Assembly (NCBI GenBank): GCA_021738385.1
Contig: JAIPCF010000004.1
Coordinates: 1 to 64,000 of the forward strand
Length of the DNA: 64,000 bases
Origin: Sulfuritalea sp.
GTDB lineage: Bacteria > Pseudomonadota > Gammaproteobacteria > Burkholderiales > Rhodocyclaceae
Reading direction: 5' to 3'
Shown here: positions 36,510 through 47,040 of the stretch, piece after piece
How the letters are laid out: every line of letters starts with the position of its first letter
Position numbering within the stretch: position 1 is the first letter of the stretch
Notes under the pieces: generated by a model
Told to the model about the DNA's origin: nothing
The model's input: the letters and a program-made list of their open reading frames with translations, nothing else
Database searches by the model: none
Translations under genes and position numbers: made by a program

Positions 36510-39500
36510 GTTGTACTCGCGTTGGAGGAATTGCTTTCCAGAAAGGGTTCAAGCTCGTCAAGCGGTAAGGGGCGCGACAAATAGAATCCCTGAAATTCGT
36601 CACAGCCAACGCTTTTGAGCAAGGTGTGTTGTTCCAGTGTCTCAACACCTTCTGCTACTACACTGAGCCCCAGGCTGTGTGCCAGCGCAATCGTCCCCCT
36701 GACGATGGCGAAGTCGCTCAAATCATGCGCGATTCCGGCGACAAATGAGCGATCGATTTTCAGGTAGTCGAATGGCAGGGTCTTCAAGTAGGACAAGGAT
36801 GAATGCCCGGTGCCGAAATCATCAATGGCGAGCCGGCTTCCCATGCCGCGTAGTTCTCCGAGAAGCTTGGCAGCTCTTTCAGGATTTTCCATGGCCATGC
36901 TTTCGGTAAGCTCAAATTCCAGAAGATGGTTGGGAAGCGCCGCAGAATCTACTACTCGCGCAATTTGTTCCGGTAGGTCGGTCAGGCGCAATTGCCGTAC
37001 CGAAAGGTTGACCGCTACCGGCGGTGCCGAACGGCCCGCATCCAGCCATGTGCGTAACTGACGGGTAACGGTTGCTAGCACCCAATCACCAAGACGAATA
37101 ATCAAATCGCTTTCTTCGGCAATCGCGATGAAATCGCCCGGAAACTGAAGTCCGTGACCCGGCCTGTTCCATCGGATGAGCGCCTCTAAGCCGGTGACTC
37201 CGCCATCCCGGTCAAATCGTGGCTGGTAGTGCAGCTCTAACTGGTCTGACTTCAATGCGTTGCGTAACTGTTGCTCTACTTCCAGCCGCTTCATCGCTGT
37301 CTGATTCATTTCCGCCGAGAAAAACTGGAAGCTGTTGCGCCCTTGTTCCTTGGCGTGATACATCGCTGTGTCGGCGTATTTCATTACAGTTTCGACGTCA
37401 CGCCCGTCCTGCGGATAGATGCTGACGCCAATAGATGGCGTGCAATGTACCGTATGGCCTCCCATCTGATAAGGCTGGCTCAATGCCTCCAGAATGCTTC
37501 CGGCCACCGTGGCCGCCAATCCAGCCACTTCCAGCGCCGGCAGCACAACGACAAATTCGTCGCCACCCAGGCGAGCGACCGTGTCCGACGACCTTACCGT
37601 CTGGCGCAAGCGGCGCGCCACTTCGATCAGAAGCAGATCGCCAACTTGATGTCCGAGCGTGTCGTTGATGGTTTTGAAACGATCAAGATCGAGAAACATG
37701 ACGGCAACGCTGCGCTGGTTGCGGTTTGCCTCGGCGAGCGACTGCTCCAGCCTTGCCACCAGGGTCATGCGATTTGGTAGCGACGTCAAGGGATCATGGT
37801 GAGCGAGATGGTGGATGTGTTCCTCCGCCTGCTTTCTTTCGGTGATATCAGAAAATATTGCCACGTAATGAATTCTGGCAGGGTCCTCACGGTCATGCAC
37901 GACGTTGACCGTCATCCATTTCGGATAAATCTCGCCGGTTTTGCGCCGATCCCAGATCTCACCTTCCCAAAAATCAGAGGCTTCAAGCGACGCCCACATC
38001 CGGCTGAAAAATGCCGCGTCATGCAACTCCGAGCTGAGCAGTTTCGGATCACGCCCCAGTACTTCACGTTCCGAGTAGCCGGTGATTCGGGTAAATGACC
38101 GGTTCACCGAAATGATCCGGTTGTCACTATCGCTGATCATGATCGCGACCGGACTGTTGTCGAAGACCTTCTCAGTCAACAGCAGACGTTCTTCGGTTTC
38201 CCTGCGCTCGGTAACATCGAAGTCGGCGCCGATCAAACGTAGCACCCAGCCGCTTTCGTCCCGGACCAAATGATTGTGGACTTCCAGATAGCGAACCTTG
38301 CCGTCAGGCCGGACAATTCTGTAGGCCAGTTTGACGTCGGTTGCCTTGTTGCGCAGTGATGCGATGGTCTCGTTGACGGTCCGCTCCCGGTCCTCCGGAT
38401 GAACATAGTCAATCCAATCCGAGAATCGGCCGTCCCGCCCTTCGGAGGACACGCCAAATATTTCGAATACGCGTTCATCCGCCAGCACCGTTTTGCTTTT
38501 GGCGTCCCAATCAAAGATTCCCAGCCCCACGGTTTCCAGCGCCAGCGAAAACCGTTCATGCAAATACATCAACTCTCTTTCTGATTGTCGGCGAGCCGTG
38601 ATGTCCGCATAGATTGTGACGAAGCCTCCGCCCGGCAGTGGCGCTCCGTGAATTTCGAGCACAGCGCCGTTCGGCCGTTCGCGTTCAAATGTGTGCGCTA
38701 CCGGGTGTCGAGCACGCTCAAGAATATCCAAGACTTTTGCTTCGACGTTCTCGTTGCCATACTCTCCGCGTGATGCGTTGTATCGGACAAAACTCTCAAA
38801 TGCCGGCTGTGGATCCTTGACCAGAGATTCCGGCATGTCCAATAGTTGCATTGCCATTCGATTCCACGCAATCATTCTAAGATTGCCATCGACCACACTG
38901 ACTCCCACCGGAATGTTGTCGAGAATGCTCTGCAGAACTTCATTGCTGCGCTGAATCTCCTGCTCGATTCTTCTGCGTTCGGTGATGTCGGTATAGGTAG
39001 TGATGAAACCGGCAACTTTTTCATCAACGTGGAACGGTTTTCCAACCACAAGGTGGGTACGACCGCTTGAGCGTTCGCGTTCGAAGGTATGTGACTGAAA
39101 CTGAAGAGCCAGATTGCGTCGTTTCTGTACGTGTTCCTCCGGATCTCCTGGGCCATAGTCGCCACGACGGGCCGGTACTCGAATCAGATCTTCAAACGAG
39201 ACACCTTTTGCGACGATTTCTTGTGGTAGTTCGAGCACCTCTACCATTCCCTCATTCCAGACCACCAGCTTGAGTTGATCGTCAAACACACTAATGCCCT
39301 GGGGCAGGCTACTCAGAATGTTCTCGAGCAACGCGGATTGGCGGCGCAGTTCCGCTTCCACAGCAGTTCTAGCCTCGATTTCCTTTTCCAGCCGGGCATT
39401 GGTCTTCGACATTTCCTTCATGCGAACGTGTTGTTCGCTGAGCAGCGACTCCAGCTTGTGATACATCAGACCGATCTGCGTCAATACCAGTGCGACCATC

Positions 39501-40066
39501 GCCGCGAAGGTGGTCAGAGCCGCAATCCAGCTGAAAGGATTGGTAACGAACTCTTGTACGTCGTAGGAAAAAGTCAACAGCCCGGTGAGAACCAAACCCG
39601 AAACCGTCAGCATTACCAATCCGGAAGCAAAAGCTGCGATAAGGCCACCGCGTGGTCCATAGAAGGAGGCAGCGACAATGCACAGCGCCAAATACACCGG
39701 TACCGAGTTGCCGATAAATCCATAAATGAAATAGCCGAATGATCCGGCCAGGAACAGCGCACCCAATAGAATCTGCGCCAGCCATTGGGCACCGATACGG
39801 TGGCGCAACAAGAAGATGGCCAGAAATGCTGTGTAAAGGGCGCTATGCGGGATGCTGAGTGGATTACCGAGGCTCAGGTTGCGCGACATGTTGCCCACCA
39901 TCAGAATCGTGGCGGCAATCATCGCGGTGGTATAGGTGGCCATGACCACCTCTTGCCGAACCAACTGCACCGCTTTCGATACGTCGCTGGAAACCGCTGC
40001 CATGCTCCCCCCAATTTCGGCGATGCCTTGCGACTCGTCGTTTTTTGACAATGTTATCACTGCCAT
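36506..40066 (-). CDS. Membrane-anchored multi-PAS GGDEF/EAL protein
   Basis: N-terminal TM region, several PAS domains, GGDEF 'RLGGDEFVVVLP', EAL 'GLEALIRWNRPG', 'DDFGTGHSSLSYLKTLPFDYLKIDRSFV'. Start may be 40003 instead. Confidence 0.9.
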   Translation of the reverse strand: MAVITLSKNDESQGIAEIGGSMAAVSSDVSKAVQLVRQEVVMATYTTAMIAATILMVGNMSRNLSLGNPLSIPHSALYTAFLAIFLLRHRIGAQWLAQILLGALFLAGSFGYFIYGFIGNSVPVYLALCIVAASFYGPRGGLIAAFASGLVMLTVSGLVLTGLLTFSYDVQEFVTNPFSWIAALTTFAAMVALVLTQIGLMYHKLESLLSEQHVRMKEMSKTNARLEKEIEARTAVEAELRRQSALLENILSSLPQGISVFDDQLKLVVWNEGMVEVLELPQEIVAKGVSFEDLIRVPARRGDYGPGDPEEHVQKRRNLALQFQSHTFERERSSGRTHLVVGKPFHVDEKVAGFITTYTDITERRRIEQEIQRSNEVLQSILDNIPVGVSVVDGNLRMIAWNRMAMQLLDMPESLVKDPQPAFESFVRYNASRGEYGNENVEAKVLDILERARHPVAHTFERERPNGAVLEIHGAPLPGGGFVTIYADITARRQSERELMYLHERFSLALETVGLGIFDWDAKSKTVLADERVFEIFGVSSEGRDGRFSDWIDYVHPEDRERTVNETIASLRNKATDVKLAYRIVRPDGKVRYLEVHNHLVRDESGWVLRLIGADFDVTERRETEERLLLTEKVFDNSPVAIMISDSDNRIISVNRSFTRITGYSEREVLGRDPKLLSSELHDAAFFSRMWASLEASDFWEGEIWDRRKTGEIYPKWMTVNVVHDREDPARIHYVAIFSDITERKQAEEHIHHLAHHDPLTSLPNRMTLVARLEQSLAEANRNQRSVAVMFLDLDRFKTINDTLGHQVGDLLLIEVARRLRQTVRSSDTVARLGGDEFVVVLPALEVAGLAATVAGSILEALSQPYQMGGHTVHCTPSIGVSIYPQDGRDVETVMKYADTAMYHAKEQGRNSFQFFSAEMNQTAMKRLEVEQQLRNALKSDQLELHYQPRFDRDGGVTGLEALIRWNRPGHGLQFPGDFIAIAEESDLIIRLGDWVLATVTRQLRTWLDAGRSAPPVAVNLSVRQLRLTDLPEQIARVVDSAALPNHLLEFELTESMAMENPERAAKLLGELRGMGSRLAIDDFGTGHSSLSYLKTLPFDYLKIDRSFVAGIAHDLSDFAIVRGTIALAHSLGLSVVAEGVETLEQHTLLKSVGCDEFQGFYLSRPLPLDELEPFLESNSSNASTT

Positions 40067-40116
40067 AAGAAACCATGACTGTTACTTATGGGTGTTTGGA
40101 GGCTATGCTGACGGCC

Positions 40117-40887
40117 ATGCTTGAAGCCCTGATATTTGATGTCGACGGCACGCTGGCGGATACCGAGCGAGATGGTCATCGTCTTGCGTTTAACGCAGCT
40201 TTTGCCGAAAACGGCTTGCCGTGGTCATGGGACGAGTCGCTTTACGGCGAGCTCCTTGCCGTCACCGGCGGCAAGGAACGGATACGCTTCTTTGCCGAGC
40301 AACACGATCCTGGCTTTCTGTTGCAAACAGAAGTCGATTCGGCAATCAAGAGTCTGCACGCGGCGAAGACCCGGCACTACCTTGCGTTGCTTGAGGCGGG
40401 CGGTATTCCCATGTTGCCAGGTGTGGTTCGTCTGATAAACGAAGCGCGCGTCGCCGGAATCCGACTGGCAATCGCCACCACCACGACACCGGAAAACGTG
40501 ACCACTTTGCTCAGGGCCAGCCTGGCTCCGGAGGCTTTATCCTGGTTCGAAGTAATCGGCGCTGGCGATGTAGTGCCGGCCAAGAAACCTGCTCCGGATA
40601 TTTATCTTTGGGTGTTGGATCAGCTCGGCCTGCCGGCAAACGTCTGCCTTGCGCTGGAGGATTCTGCAAACGGGCTCAAAGCCAGCCTTGGTGCCGGGTT
40701 GCCGACACTGATCACCGAAAGCGAGTACACGCACGGGCATGATTTTTCGGGTGCACTTGCCGTGCTTTCAGATCTCGGCGAGCCTGGTGCGCCCAGCGTC
40801 GTTCATGCCGGAAGTATGCATGGCAAGGCTCTGGTTGATCTTGAGTTGCTGAGAATCTGGCATCAGCGTGCTTTCGATAAGAACTGA
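40117..40887 (+). CDS. cbbY: CbbY-like HAD hydrolase
   Basis: 'MLEALIFDVDGTLADTERDGHRLAFNAAFAE', 'KKPAPDIYLWVLDQLGL'. Confidence 0.92.
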   Translation: MLEALIFDVDGTLADTERDGHRLAFNAAFAENGLPWSWDESLYGELLAVTGGKERIRFFAEQHDPGFLLQTEVDSAIKSLHAAKTRHYLALLEAGGIPMLPGVVRLINEARVAGIRLAIATTTTPENVTTLLRASLAPEALSWFEVIGAGDVVPAKKPAPDIYLWVLDQLGLPANVCLALEDSANGLKASLGAGLPTLITESEYTHGHDFSGALAVLSDLGEPGAPSVVHAGSMHGKALVDLELLRIWHQRAFDKN

Positions 40888-40917
40888 TGCTAATAATAAA
40901 AAATCGTGACTTGTCCT

Positions 40918-40950
40918 TATGGATTCTGCTGACTATCATCCGTATCCATA
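40918..40950. promoter_or_regulatory. Candidate LysR-type (CbbR) operator upstream of cbbM
   Basis: TATGGAT (40918-40924) / ATCCATA (40944-40950) inverted repeat, about 50 bp before the cbbM ATG. Confidence 0.4.
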
Positions 40951-40998
40951 GTGTCACCGAATGTCATACTTAACCAAGCCCTGAAAGAGGAGATTTAG

Positions 40999-42378
40999 AT
41001 GGACCAATCGAACCGCTATGCCGCGCTTCACCTGAAGGAAGAAGACCTGATCAAGGGCGGTGGTCACATTCTGGTTGCCTACAAGATGAAGCCCAAGGCC
41101 GGTTACGGCTACCTGGAGGCTGCGGCTCACTTTGCCGCCGAATCCTCGACCGGCACTAACGTCGAAGTCAGCACCACGGACGATTTCACCAAGGGTGTTG
41201 ATGCGCTGGTGTATTACATCGACGAAGCCACCGAAGACATGCGAATTGCCTACCCGCTCGACTTGTTCGATCGCAATATGACCGACGGACGGATGATGAT
41301 TGTGTCCTTCCTGACGCTGGCGATTGGCAACAATCAGGGAATGGGCGACATCGAACACGGCAAGATCCATGATATCTATTTCCCCGAGCGCGCAATCCAG
41401 TTGTTCGACGGCCCCTCCAAGGACATCTCGGACATGTGGCGCATTCTTGGTCGTCCTATCAAGGACGGAGGCTATATCGCCGGCACCATCATCAAGCCCA
41501 AACTTGGTTTGCGCCCCGAGCCGTTTGCGGCTGCTGCCTACCAGTTCTGGTTGGGCGGAGATTTCATCAAGAACGACGAGCCGCAGGGAAATCAGGTGTT
41601 TTGTCCCGCAAAAAAGGTGTATCCGTTGGTGTATGACGCGATGAAGCGCGCCATGGATGAGACCGGTCAGGCCAAGATTTTTTCGGCCAACATCACTGCC
41701 GACGATCACTACGAAATGTTGCATCGCGCCGATTTCATTCTTGAAACTTTTGGCCCGGATGCAGACAAGGTGGCCTTCCTGGTCGATGGATTCGTCGGCG
41801 GCCCCGGGATGATCACGACTGCGCGTCGGCAGTATCCGAACCAGTATCTGCATTACCACCGTGCCGGCCACGGCATGATCACCTCACCGTCAGCCAAGCG
41901 CGGCTACACTGCTTTTGTGCTGGCTAAAATTGCCCGTTTGCAAGGCGCTTCCGGCATCCACGTTGGCACCATGGGCTATGGCAAGATGGAAGGCGACCAA
42001 TCGGACAAGCTGATCGCCTACATGATCGAGCGCGACGAGTGTCAGGGTCCGGTGTATTTCCAGAAGTGGTACGGCATGAAGCCGACCACCCCGATCATTT
42101 CCGGCGGCATGAATGCGCTGCGTTTGCCCGGCTTCTTCGAGAATCTGGGCCACGGCAACGTGATCAACACTTCGGGGGGCGGCTCTTACGGCCACATTGA
42201 CAGCCCGGCGGCTGGGGCAATTTCCTTGCGCCAGTCCTACGAGTGCTGGAAGTCGGGAGCCGATCCCATCGAGTTCGCCAAGAGCCACAAGGAATTCGCC
42301 CGAGCGTTCGAATCCTTTCCGGGCGATGCCGACAAGATATTCCCTGGCTGGCGCGAAAAACTCGGCGTGCATAAGTAA
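40999..42378 (+). CDS. cbbM: Form II RuBisCO
   Basis: '[75 protein letters not shown]', '[15 protein letters not shown]'. Confidence 0.99.
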   Translation: MDQSNRYAALHLKEEDLIKGGGHILVAYKMKPKAGYGYLEAAAHFAAESSTGTNVEVSTTDDFTKGVDALVYYIDEATEDMRIAYPLDLFDRNMTDGRMMIVSFLTLAIGNNQGMGDIEHGKIHDIYFPERAIQLFDGPSKDISDMWRILGRPIKDGGYIAGTIIKPKLGLRPEPFAAAAYQFWLGGDFIKNDEPQGNQVFCPAKKVYPLVYDAMKRAMDETGQAKIFSANITADDHYEMLHRADFILETFGPDADKVAFLVDGFVGGPGMITTARRQYPNQYLHYHRAGHGMITSPSAKRGYTAFVLAKIARLQGASGIHVGTMGYGKMEGDQSDKLIAYMIERDECQGPVYFQKWYGMKPTTPIISGGMNALRLPGFFENLGHGNVINTSGGGSYGHIDSPAAGAISLRQSYECWKSGADPIEFAKSHKEFARAFESFPGDADKIFPGWREKLGVHK

Positions 42379-42421
42379 GCGGGGCTCTGGTTGAAACAGC
42401 CCCGCTGCGGCGGGGTTTTTT
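42378..42421 (+). terminator. Rho-independent terminator/attenuator after cbbM
   Basis: AGCGGGGCT...AGCCCCGCT stem, overlapping CCCCGC/GCGGGG then TTTTTT. Confidence 0.8.
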
Positions 42422-42458
42422 GGATGCGCATACTTGACTGAATCGATCGGATAAAGCC

Positions 42459-43262
42459 ATGTCGAACAAGGATCAATATCTTGTCAGGGCAGAACCCTTC
42501 TATCGGGCCCAGGGTCGGGAAGTGGAGCTGTATGAGGCGGCCTACGCCGCCCGTTTGCCGGTGATGCTCAAGGGCCCCACCGGTTGCGGCAAGTCGCGCT
42601 TCGTCGAATACATGGCCTGGAAGTTGAACAAGCCGCTGATTACCGTGGCCTGCAATGAGGACATGACGGCCTCCGATCTGGTTGGCCGCTATCTGCTTGA
42701 CGCCAACGGTACGCGCTGGCTCGATGGTCCGCTGACCATCGCGGCGCGTCTGGGTGCTATCTGCTATCTCGACGAAATCGTGGAAGCACGCCAGGACACG
42801 ACCGTGGTGATTCACCCACTGACCGATCACCGTCGAGTGTTGCCGCTGGACAAAAAGGGTGAATTGATCGAGGCGCATCCCGATTTCCAGCTGGTGATTT
42901 CCTACAACCCCGGCTATCAGTCCTTGATGAAGGATCTCAAGCAATCGACCAAGCAGCGCTTCACCGCCTTCGATTTCGATTACCCGGAAGCCGCGCTGGA
43001 AACGCAGATCGTGGTGACGGAATCCGGCGTCGATGCCGAATTGGCAGCAACACTGGTGAAAATAGCCCAGACCGCGCGCAACCTGAAGGGCCACGGTCTT
43101 GATGAGGGCATATCGACCCGTCTGGTGGTCTATGCGGCAACCCTGATCGGGCGCGGCGTCGCGCCACAGGATGCCTGTCGCATGGCCATGGTGCGGCCGA
43201 TCACGGACGATGCCGACATCCGGGCGACGCTCGATCATGCTGTCGATGCGAGTTTTCCGTGA
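42459..43262 (+). CDS. cbbQ: CbbQ, MoxR-type AAA+ RuBisCO activase subunit
   Basis: '[19 protein letters not shown]', '[29 protein letters not shown]'. Confidence 0.95.
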   Translation: MSNKDQYLVRAEPFYRAQGREVELYEAAYAARLPVMLKGPTGCGKSRFVEYMAWKLNKPLITVACNEDMTASDLVGRYLLDANGTRWLDGPLTIAARLGAICYLDEIVEARQDTTVVIHPLTDHRRVLPLDKKGELIEAHPDFQLVISYNPGYQSLMKDLKQSTKQRFTAFDFDYPEAALETQIVVTESGVDAELAATLVKIAQTARNLKGHGLDEGISTRLVVYAATLIGRGVAPQDACRMAMVRPITDDADIRATLDHAVDASFP

Positions 43263-43284
43263 AAGTCGGCGATGGCGATACGGC
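43261..43284 (+). repeat. Dispersed 24-nt motif, copy 9 (at cbbQ stop)
   Basis: GAAAGTCGGCGATGGCGATACGGC, 20/24. Confidence 0.65.
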
Positions 43285-43323
43285 GCTAATTGGCCGTAAG
43301 CGACCTTAGCGGGCGATCAGGCG

Positions 43324-45669
43324 ATGGTCACGGGTGTGCGACAAGTGCAGGATGCACGCAGTCGCAGTTACGCGCATCCGCAGGTGCAGACTGCGTGGCT
43401 GGAGTTGGACTGTGGTTTTCCCGCTGTTGCCGATGTTTTTGAAGAATGCATCGACACCGCACTCGCCAGTTTCGACGCGGCGCAACTCGATGCCTATCTA
43501 GAGGCGGCCCGCTTCATCGGCAAGCTTGGCCGCGGTCCCGAACCGCTGCTGGCATTCCTTGAGGAGTGGCCGGCGGTGGTTGCTGCGGCCAGTGGCGATC
43601 AGGAACCCCTGTTGCCGCAGGTGATGGGTGCCATTCGCGCCATGCAGAAGTCGCCCAACAGCAAGGCCATTACACCCTTCCTGCAAACCCTGGCCGCCAT
43701 CGCGCGGCGGCTGCAATCGGCCGAGCAGATCGAGCTCTACATCGACATTGCCCTGAATCTGATGCAGCGCACTTCAGGATCGATCCATGGGCATCACACC
43801 ACCTTTCCCAGCCCGGGTCTGCCGCATTTTTTTGATCAGGCACCGCGCTTGCTGGATCTGTTGTCCACGGCCGGCCTGAGAAACTGGACGGACTACGGCA
43901 TTCGCAATTACGCCAGCCATCCGGAACGGCAGGAGGACTATTTTCGCCTTGATTCCGCGGACAGTCGCGCGGTGGTGCAGCGTGAACGTCATGGCACGCT
44001 TTTCGTCGACGTTGAACGCCCGCTCGATCTTTACCTGAGGGCGCTTTGGCGCGACAGCGAACAATTGGTGCCGTACTCGACCGCCTTCGACGAATTGCGC
44101 AAGCCGATTCCCTACTACGACAGGCTCGGCATGCGTGTGCCGGACGTGTATGACGATGCACACGGTCCCGCCGGATTGGTCAGCGGCCTGGATCGCTACC
44201 GCGCGGTGCTTGCGCACATGGTCGGGCATCGCCGCTGGAGCGGTCAGATCATCGCCGACAACTACAGTCCCTTCCAGCGCATGGCGGTAGAGTTCTTCGA
44301 GGACTGCCGCATCGAGACCCTGCTGATGCGTGAATATCCCGGGTTGCGGCGTGTTTTTTTGGCACTGCACCCTTTACCCGGCGAGACCGAGTGCGATCCG
44401 GAAACCACCTCCTGCCTGCGCCACCGCCTGGCCATGTTGTCCTACGCCTTGCTCGACCCAAAGCACCCCTACACGAACCCGCAGCTGCTTGAATTCGTCG
44501 CGCGTTTTCACGAGGCGCTGGGGGACGGCGTCTCAAGTACGCGCGAGATGGCAGATCTGGCACTCTCCTACGTGGCCCGCACACGGCGCCAGAGCGACCA
44601 GTTCGCCAAGGTTCATTTCGACAACACGGTCATCGACTACCGCGACGACAACCGCCACCTGTGGCAGTACATCGAGGACAGCGACGATGAAGAGTTTTTC
44701 GATGATCCCGACAAGCAAAACAGGAAGCCGGCCGAATCCCAATCCCTGCCACCGCGCCGCTATCCGGAGTGGGACGCAGCCAGCCAGACCTATCGTCCCG
44801 ACTGGGCCAGCGTCTACGAGGCCCTGCATCCCTCGGGCAATGCTGCGGACATCGACCGTCTGCTGGATAAGCATGCGGTACTTGCCAAACGGCTCAAACG
44901 TCTGCTCGATCTGCTCAAACCGCAGGACAAAGTGCGCATCCGCTATCAGGAAGAGGGCAGCGATCTCGACCTTGATGTCGCGATCAGTTCCCTGATCGAC
45001 TACAAAAGCGGCGTTGCGCCGGACCCGCGCATCAACATGAGCCATCGCACTGATGGCCGCAACATCGACGTCCTGCTGTTGCTCGACTTGTCGGAATCGC
45101 TGAACCAGAAAGTTCCCGAAGGGACGCATCGCGCTGGCGATGGCGGTACGGCGGGGCAGACCGTATTGGAACTCAGCCAGGAAGCCGTGTCCTTGCTGGC
45201 CTGGGCCATTGATTGCCTCGGCGACCCGTTTGCCATCGCCGGCTTCCATTCCAACACCCGCCACGAAGTGCGCTACCAGCATATCAAGGGCTTTTCCGAG
45301 CGGTGGGACGACGGGGTCAAAGCACGTCTGGCAGCCATGCAAGCCGGTTGGTCAACCCGCATGGGCGCCGCCCTGCGCCACGCCGGCCATTATTTGTCCG
45401 CGCGCAAGGCCGACAAGAAAATCCTGCTGCTGCTGACCGATGGCGAACCCGCCGATGTTGATGTCACCGACCCGGGCCATTTGCGGGAAGACGCCAGGAA
45501 GGCCGTTGAGGAACTGGCTGCAAAAGGTGTCACGGCCTTCTGCCTGAGCCTCGATCCCAAAGCCGATGATTACGTGCGCGACATTTTTGGCAAGCGTTGG
45601 CGCGTTCTCGATCGCATTGAGCGTTTGCCCGAGACACTACCAACCTTGTATATGGAATTGACCCGATAG
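43324..45669 (+). CDS. cbbO: CbbO, vWA-domain RuBisCO activase partner
   Basis: Large protein after cbbQ with a C-terminal vWA domain ('IDVLLLLDLSESLNQ', 'TRMGAALRHAGHYL', 'LLLLTDGEPADVD'). Confidence 0.93.
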   Translation: MVTGVRQVQDARSRSYAHPQVQTAWLELDCGFPAVADVFEECIDTALASFDAAQLDAYLEAARFIGKLGRGPEPLLAFLEEWPAVVAAASGDQEPLLPQVMGAIRAMQKSPNSKAITPFLQTLAAIARRLQSAEQIELYIDIALNLMQRTSGSIHGHHTTFPSPGLPHFFDQAPRLLDLLSTAGLRNWTDYGIRNYASHPERQEDYFRLDSADSRAVVQRERHGTLFVDVERPLDLYLRALWRDSEQLVPYSTAFDELRKPIPYYDRLGMRVPDVYDDAHGPAGLVSGLDRYRAVLAHMVGHRRWSGQIIADNYSPFQRMAVEFFEDCRIETLLMREYPGLRRVFLALHPLPGETECDPETTSCLRHRLAMLSYALLDPKHPYTNPQLLEFVARFHEALGDGVSSTREMADLALSYVARTRRQSDQFAKVHFDNTVIDYRDDNRHLWQYIEDSDDEEFFDDPDKQNRKPAESQSLPPRRYPEWDAASQTYRPDWASVYEALHPSGNAADIDRLLDKHAVLAKRLKRLLDLLKPQDKVRIRYQEEGSDLDLDVAISSLIDYKSGVAPDPRINMSHRTDGRNIDVLLLLDLSESLNQKVPEGTHRAGDGGTAGQTVLELSQEAVSLLAWAIDCLGDPFAIAGFHSNTRHEVRYQHIKGFSERWDDGVKARLAAMQAGWSTRMGAALRHAGHYLSARKADKKILLLLTDGEPADVDVTDPGHLREDARKAVEELAAKGVTAFCLSLDPKADDYVRDIFGKRWRVLDRIERLPETLPTLYMELTR
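45129..45152 (+). repeat. Dispersed 24-nt motif, weak copy 10 (in cbbO)
   Basis: TCGCGCTGGCGATGGCGGTACGGC; 3' part only. Confidence 0.35.
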
Positions 45670-45933
45670 GCTCTTGCTGCCGACATCGGGGGTTCTTGTT
45701 CGGCAGCCCAAATCCGGCAACAGGAACCTTCAAACAGTGAGCTTATTTGATGGATAAGAAAAAGTGAATGGTGCTTATAGGTCGATCCGTTTACATTGGC
45801 CGTAAACAAGCATGACTTACCGTACTTCCGCTGTACGGCGGATTGGTTAAGTGCAAAATTTATCGGGACTTGCGCCAGCCGAATCACGTTCAGGGCAGCG
45901 ACCACAAAGACAACATTCCAGGGGGTGGGACAC

Positions 45934-47025
45934 ATGCAACACGGACGCATCACGCTGACGCGCTATACCATTGAGGAAGAACACAAACATCCGGGTGCCT
46001 CTGGCGAGTTCTCCGGCCTGCTCAATTCGCTGGCTACGGCAATCAAAATCATTTCCAACCAGGTGAACAAAGGGGCGTTGGCTGGCGCATTGGGCAATGC
46101 TGGCGGTGACGATGTCACAGTCAATGTTCAGGGCGAGGTGCAGAAGACCCTGGATGTACTGAGCAACGAGGTCATGCTCCAGGAGAATCAGTGGAATGGA
46201 CATCTGGCCGGGATGGCTTCCGAGGAAATGGAAGGCGTCTACACCATTCCAGAATCTTGCCGGCGAGGCAAGTATCTGCTGGTCTTTGATCCCCTGGACG
46301 GCAGCTCGAATATCGACGTTAACCTGACGGTGGGGACGGTATTTTCCATCCTGCGTGCTCCGAATCCGGGCAACAACGCCAGCCTCGAGGATTTCCTGCA
46401 ACCGGGTACCGAACAGGTCTGCGCTGGCCTGGCACTGTATGGACCTTCGACCATGCTGGTGTTGACCACTGGCGACGGGGTTGACGGCTTTACGCTGGAT
46501 CGGGATATCGGAGCTTTTATCCTGACGCATCCACACATGCGAATTCCCGAGGACGCCCGGGAATTTGCCATCAATGCGTCCAACGAGCGCTTCTGGGAAC
46601 CCCCGGTGAAGCGCTACGTGGCTGAATGCCTGGCAGGCAAGACCGGCCCCAGAGCAAAGGATTTCAACATGCGCTGGGTCGCATCTTTGGTGGCGGAAAC
46701 GTTCCGTATCCTGACGCGCGGTGGTATTTTCATGTACCCGAAAGATAACAAGGATCCGACCAGACCCGGCCGTTTGCGGCTGATGTATGAAGCCAATCCC
46801 ATTGCTTTCCTGATCGAACAGGCGGGCGGAGTTGCGACCACCGGTCGTGAGCGGGTTATGGAAGTACTTCCGACGGATTTGCATCAGCGCGTGCCGCTTA
46901 TCTTCGGTTCCAAAAACGAAGTCGACCGCGTCTCCGGATATCACGAGGAATATGTCAGCGGCAAGGAGCCGGATAACTTCGATTCGCCCTTGTTCTCAAC
47001 CCGTTCCCTATTCAGGACTCAATAA
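45934..47025 (+). CDS. fbp: Fructose-1,6-bisphosphatase class I
   Basis: '[25 protein letters not shown]'. ATG 45934 within the longer ORF. Confidence 0.95.
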   Translation: MQHGRITLTRYTIEEEHKHPGASGEFSGLLNSLATAIKIISNQVNKGALAGALGNAGGDDVTVNVQGEVQKTLDVLSNEVMLQENQWNGHLAGMASEEMEGVYTIPESCRRGKYLLVFDPLDGSSNIDVNLTVGTVFSILRAPNPGNNASLEDFLQPGTEQVCAGLALYGPSTMLVLTTGDGVDGFTLDRDIGAFILTHPHMRIPEDAREFAINASNERFWEPPVKRYVAECLAGKTGPRAKDFNMRWVASLVAETFRILTRGGIFMYPKDNKDPTRPGRLRLMYEANPIAFLIEQAGGVATTGRERVMEVLPTDLHQRVPLIFGSKNEVDRVSGYHEEYVSGKEPDNFDSPLFSTRSLFRTQ

Positions 47026-47040
47026 TCCCAGGAGATTCGA

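Noticed and set aside
40540-40600. GGCGCTGGCGATGTAGTGCCGGCC in cbbY as another copy of the dispersed motif
   Set aside because: Encodes the conserved HAD segment 'GAGDVVPAKKPAPDIY'; similarity is explained by the protein family.
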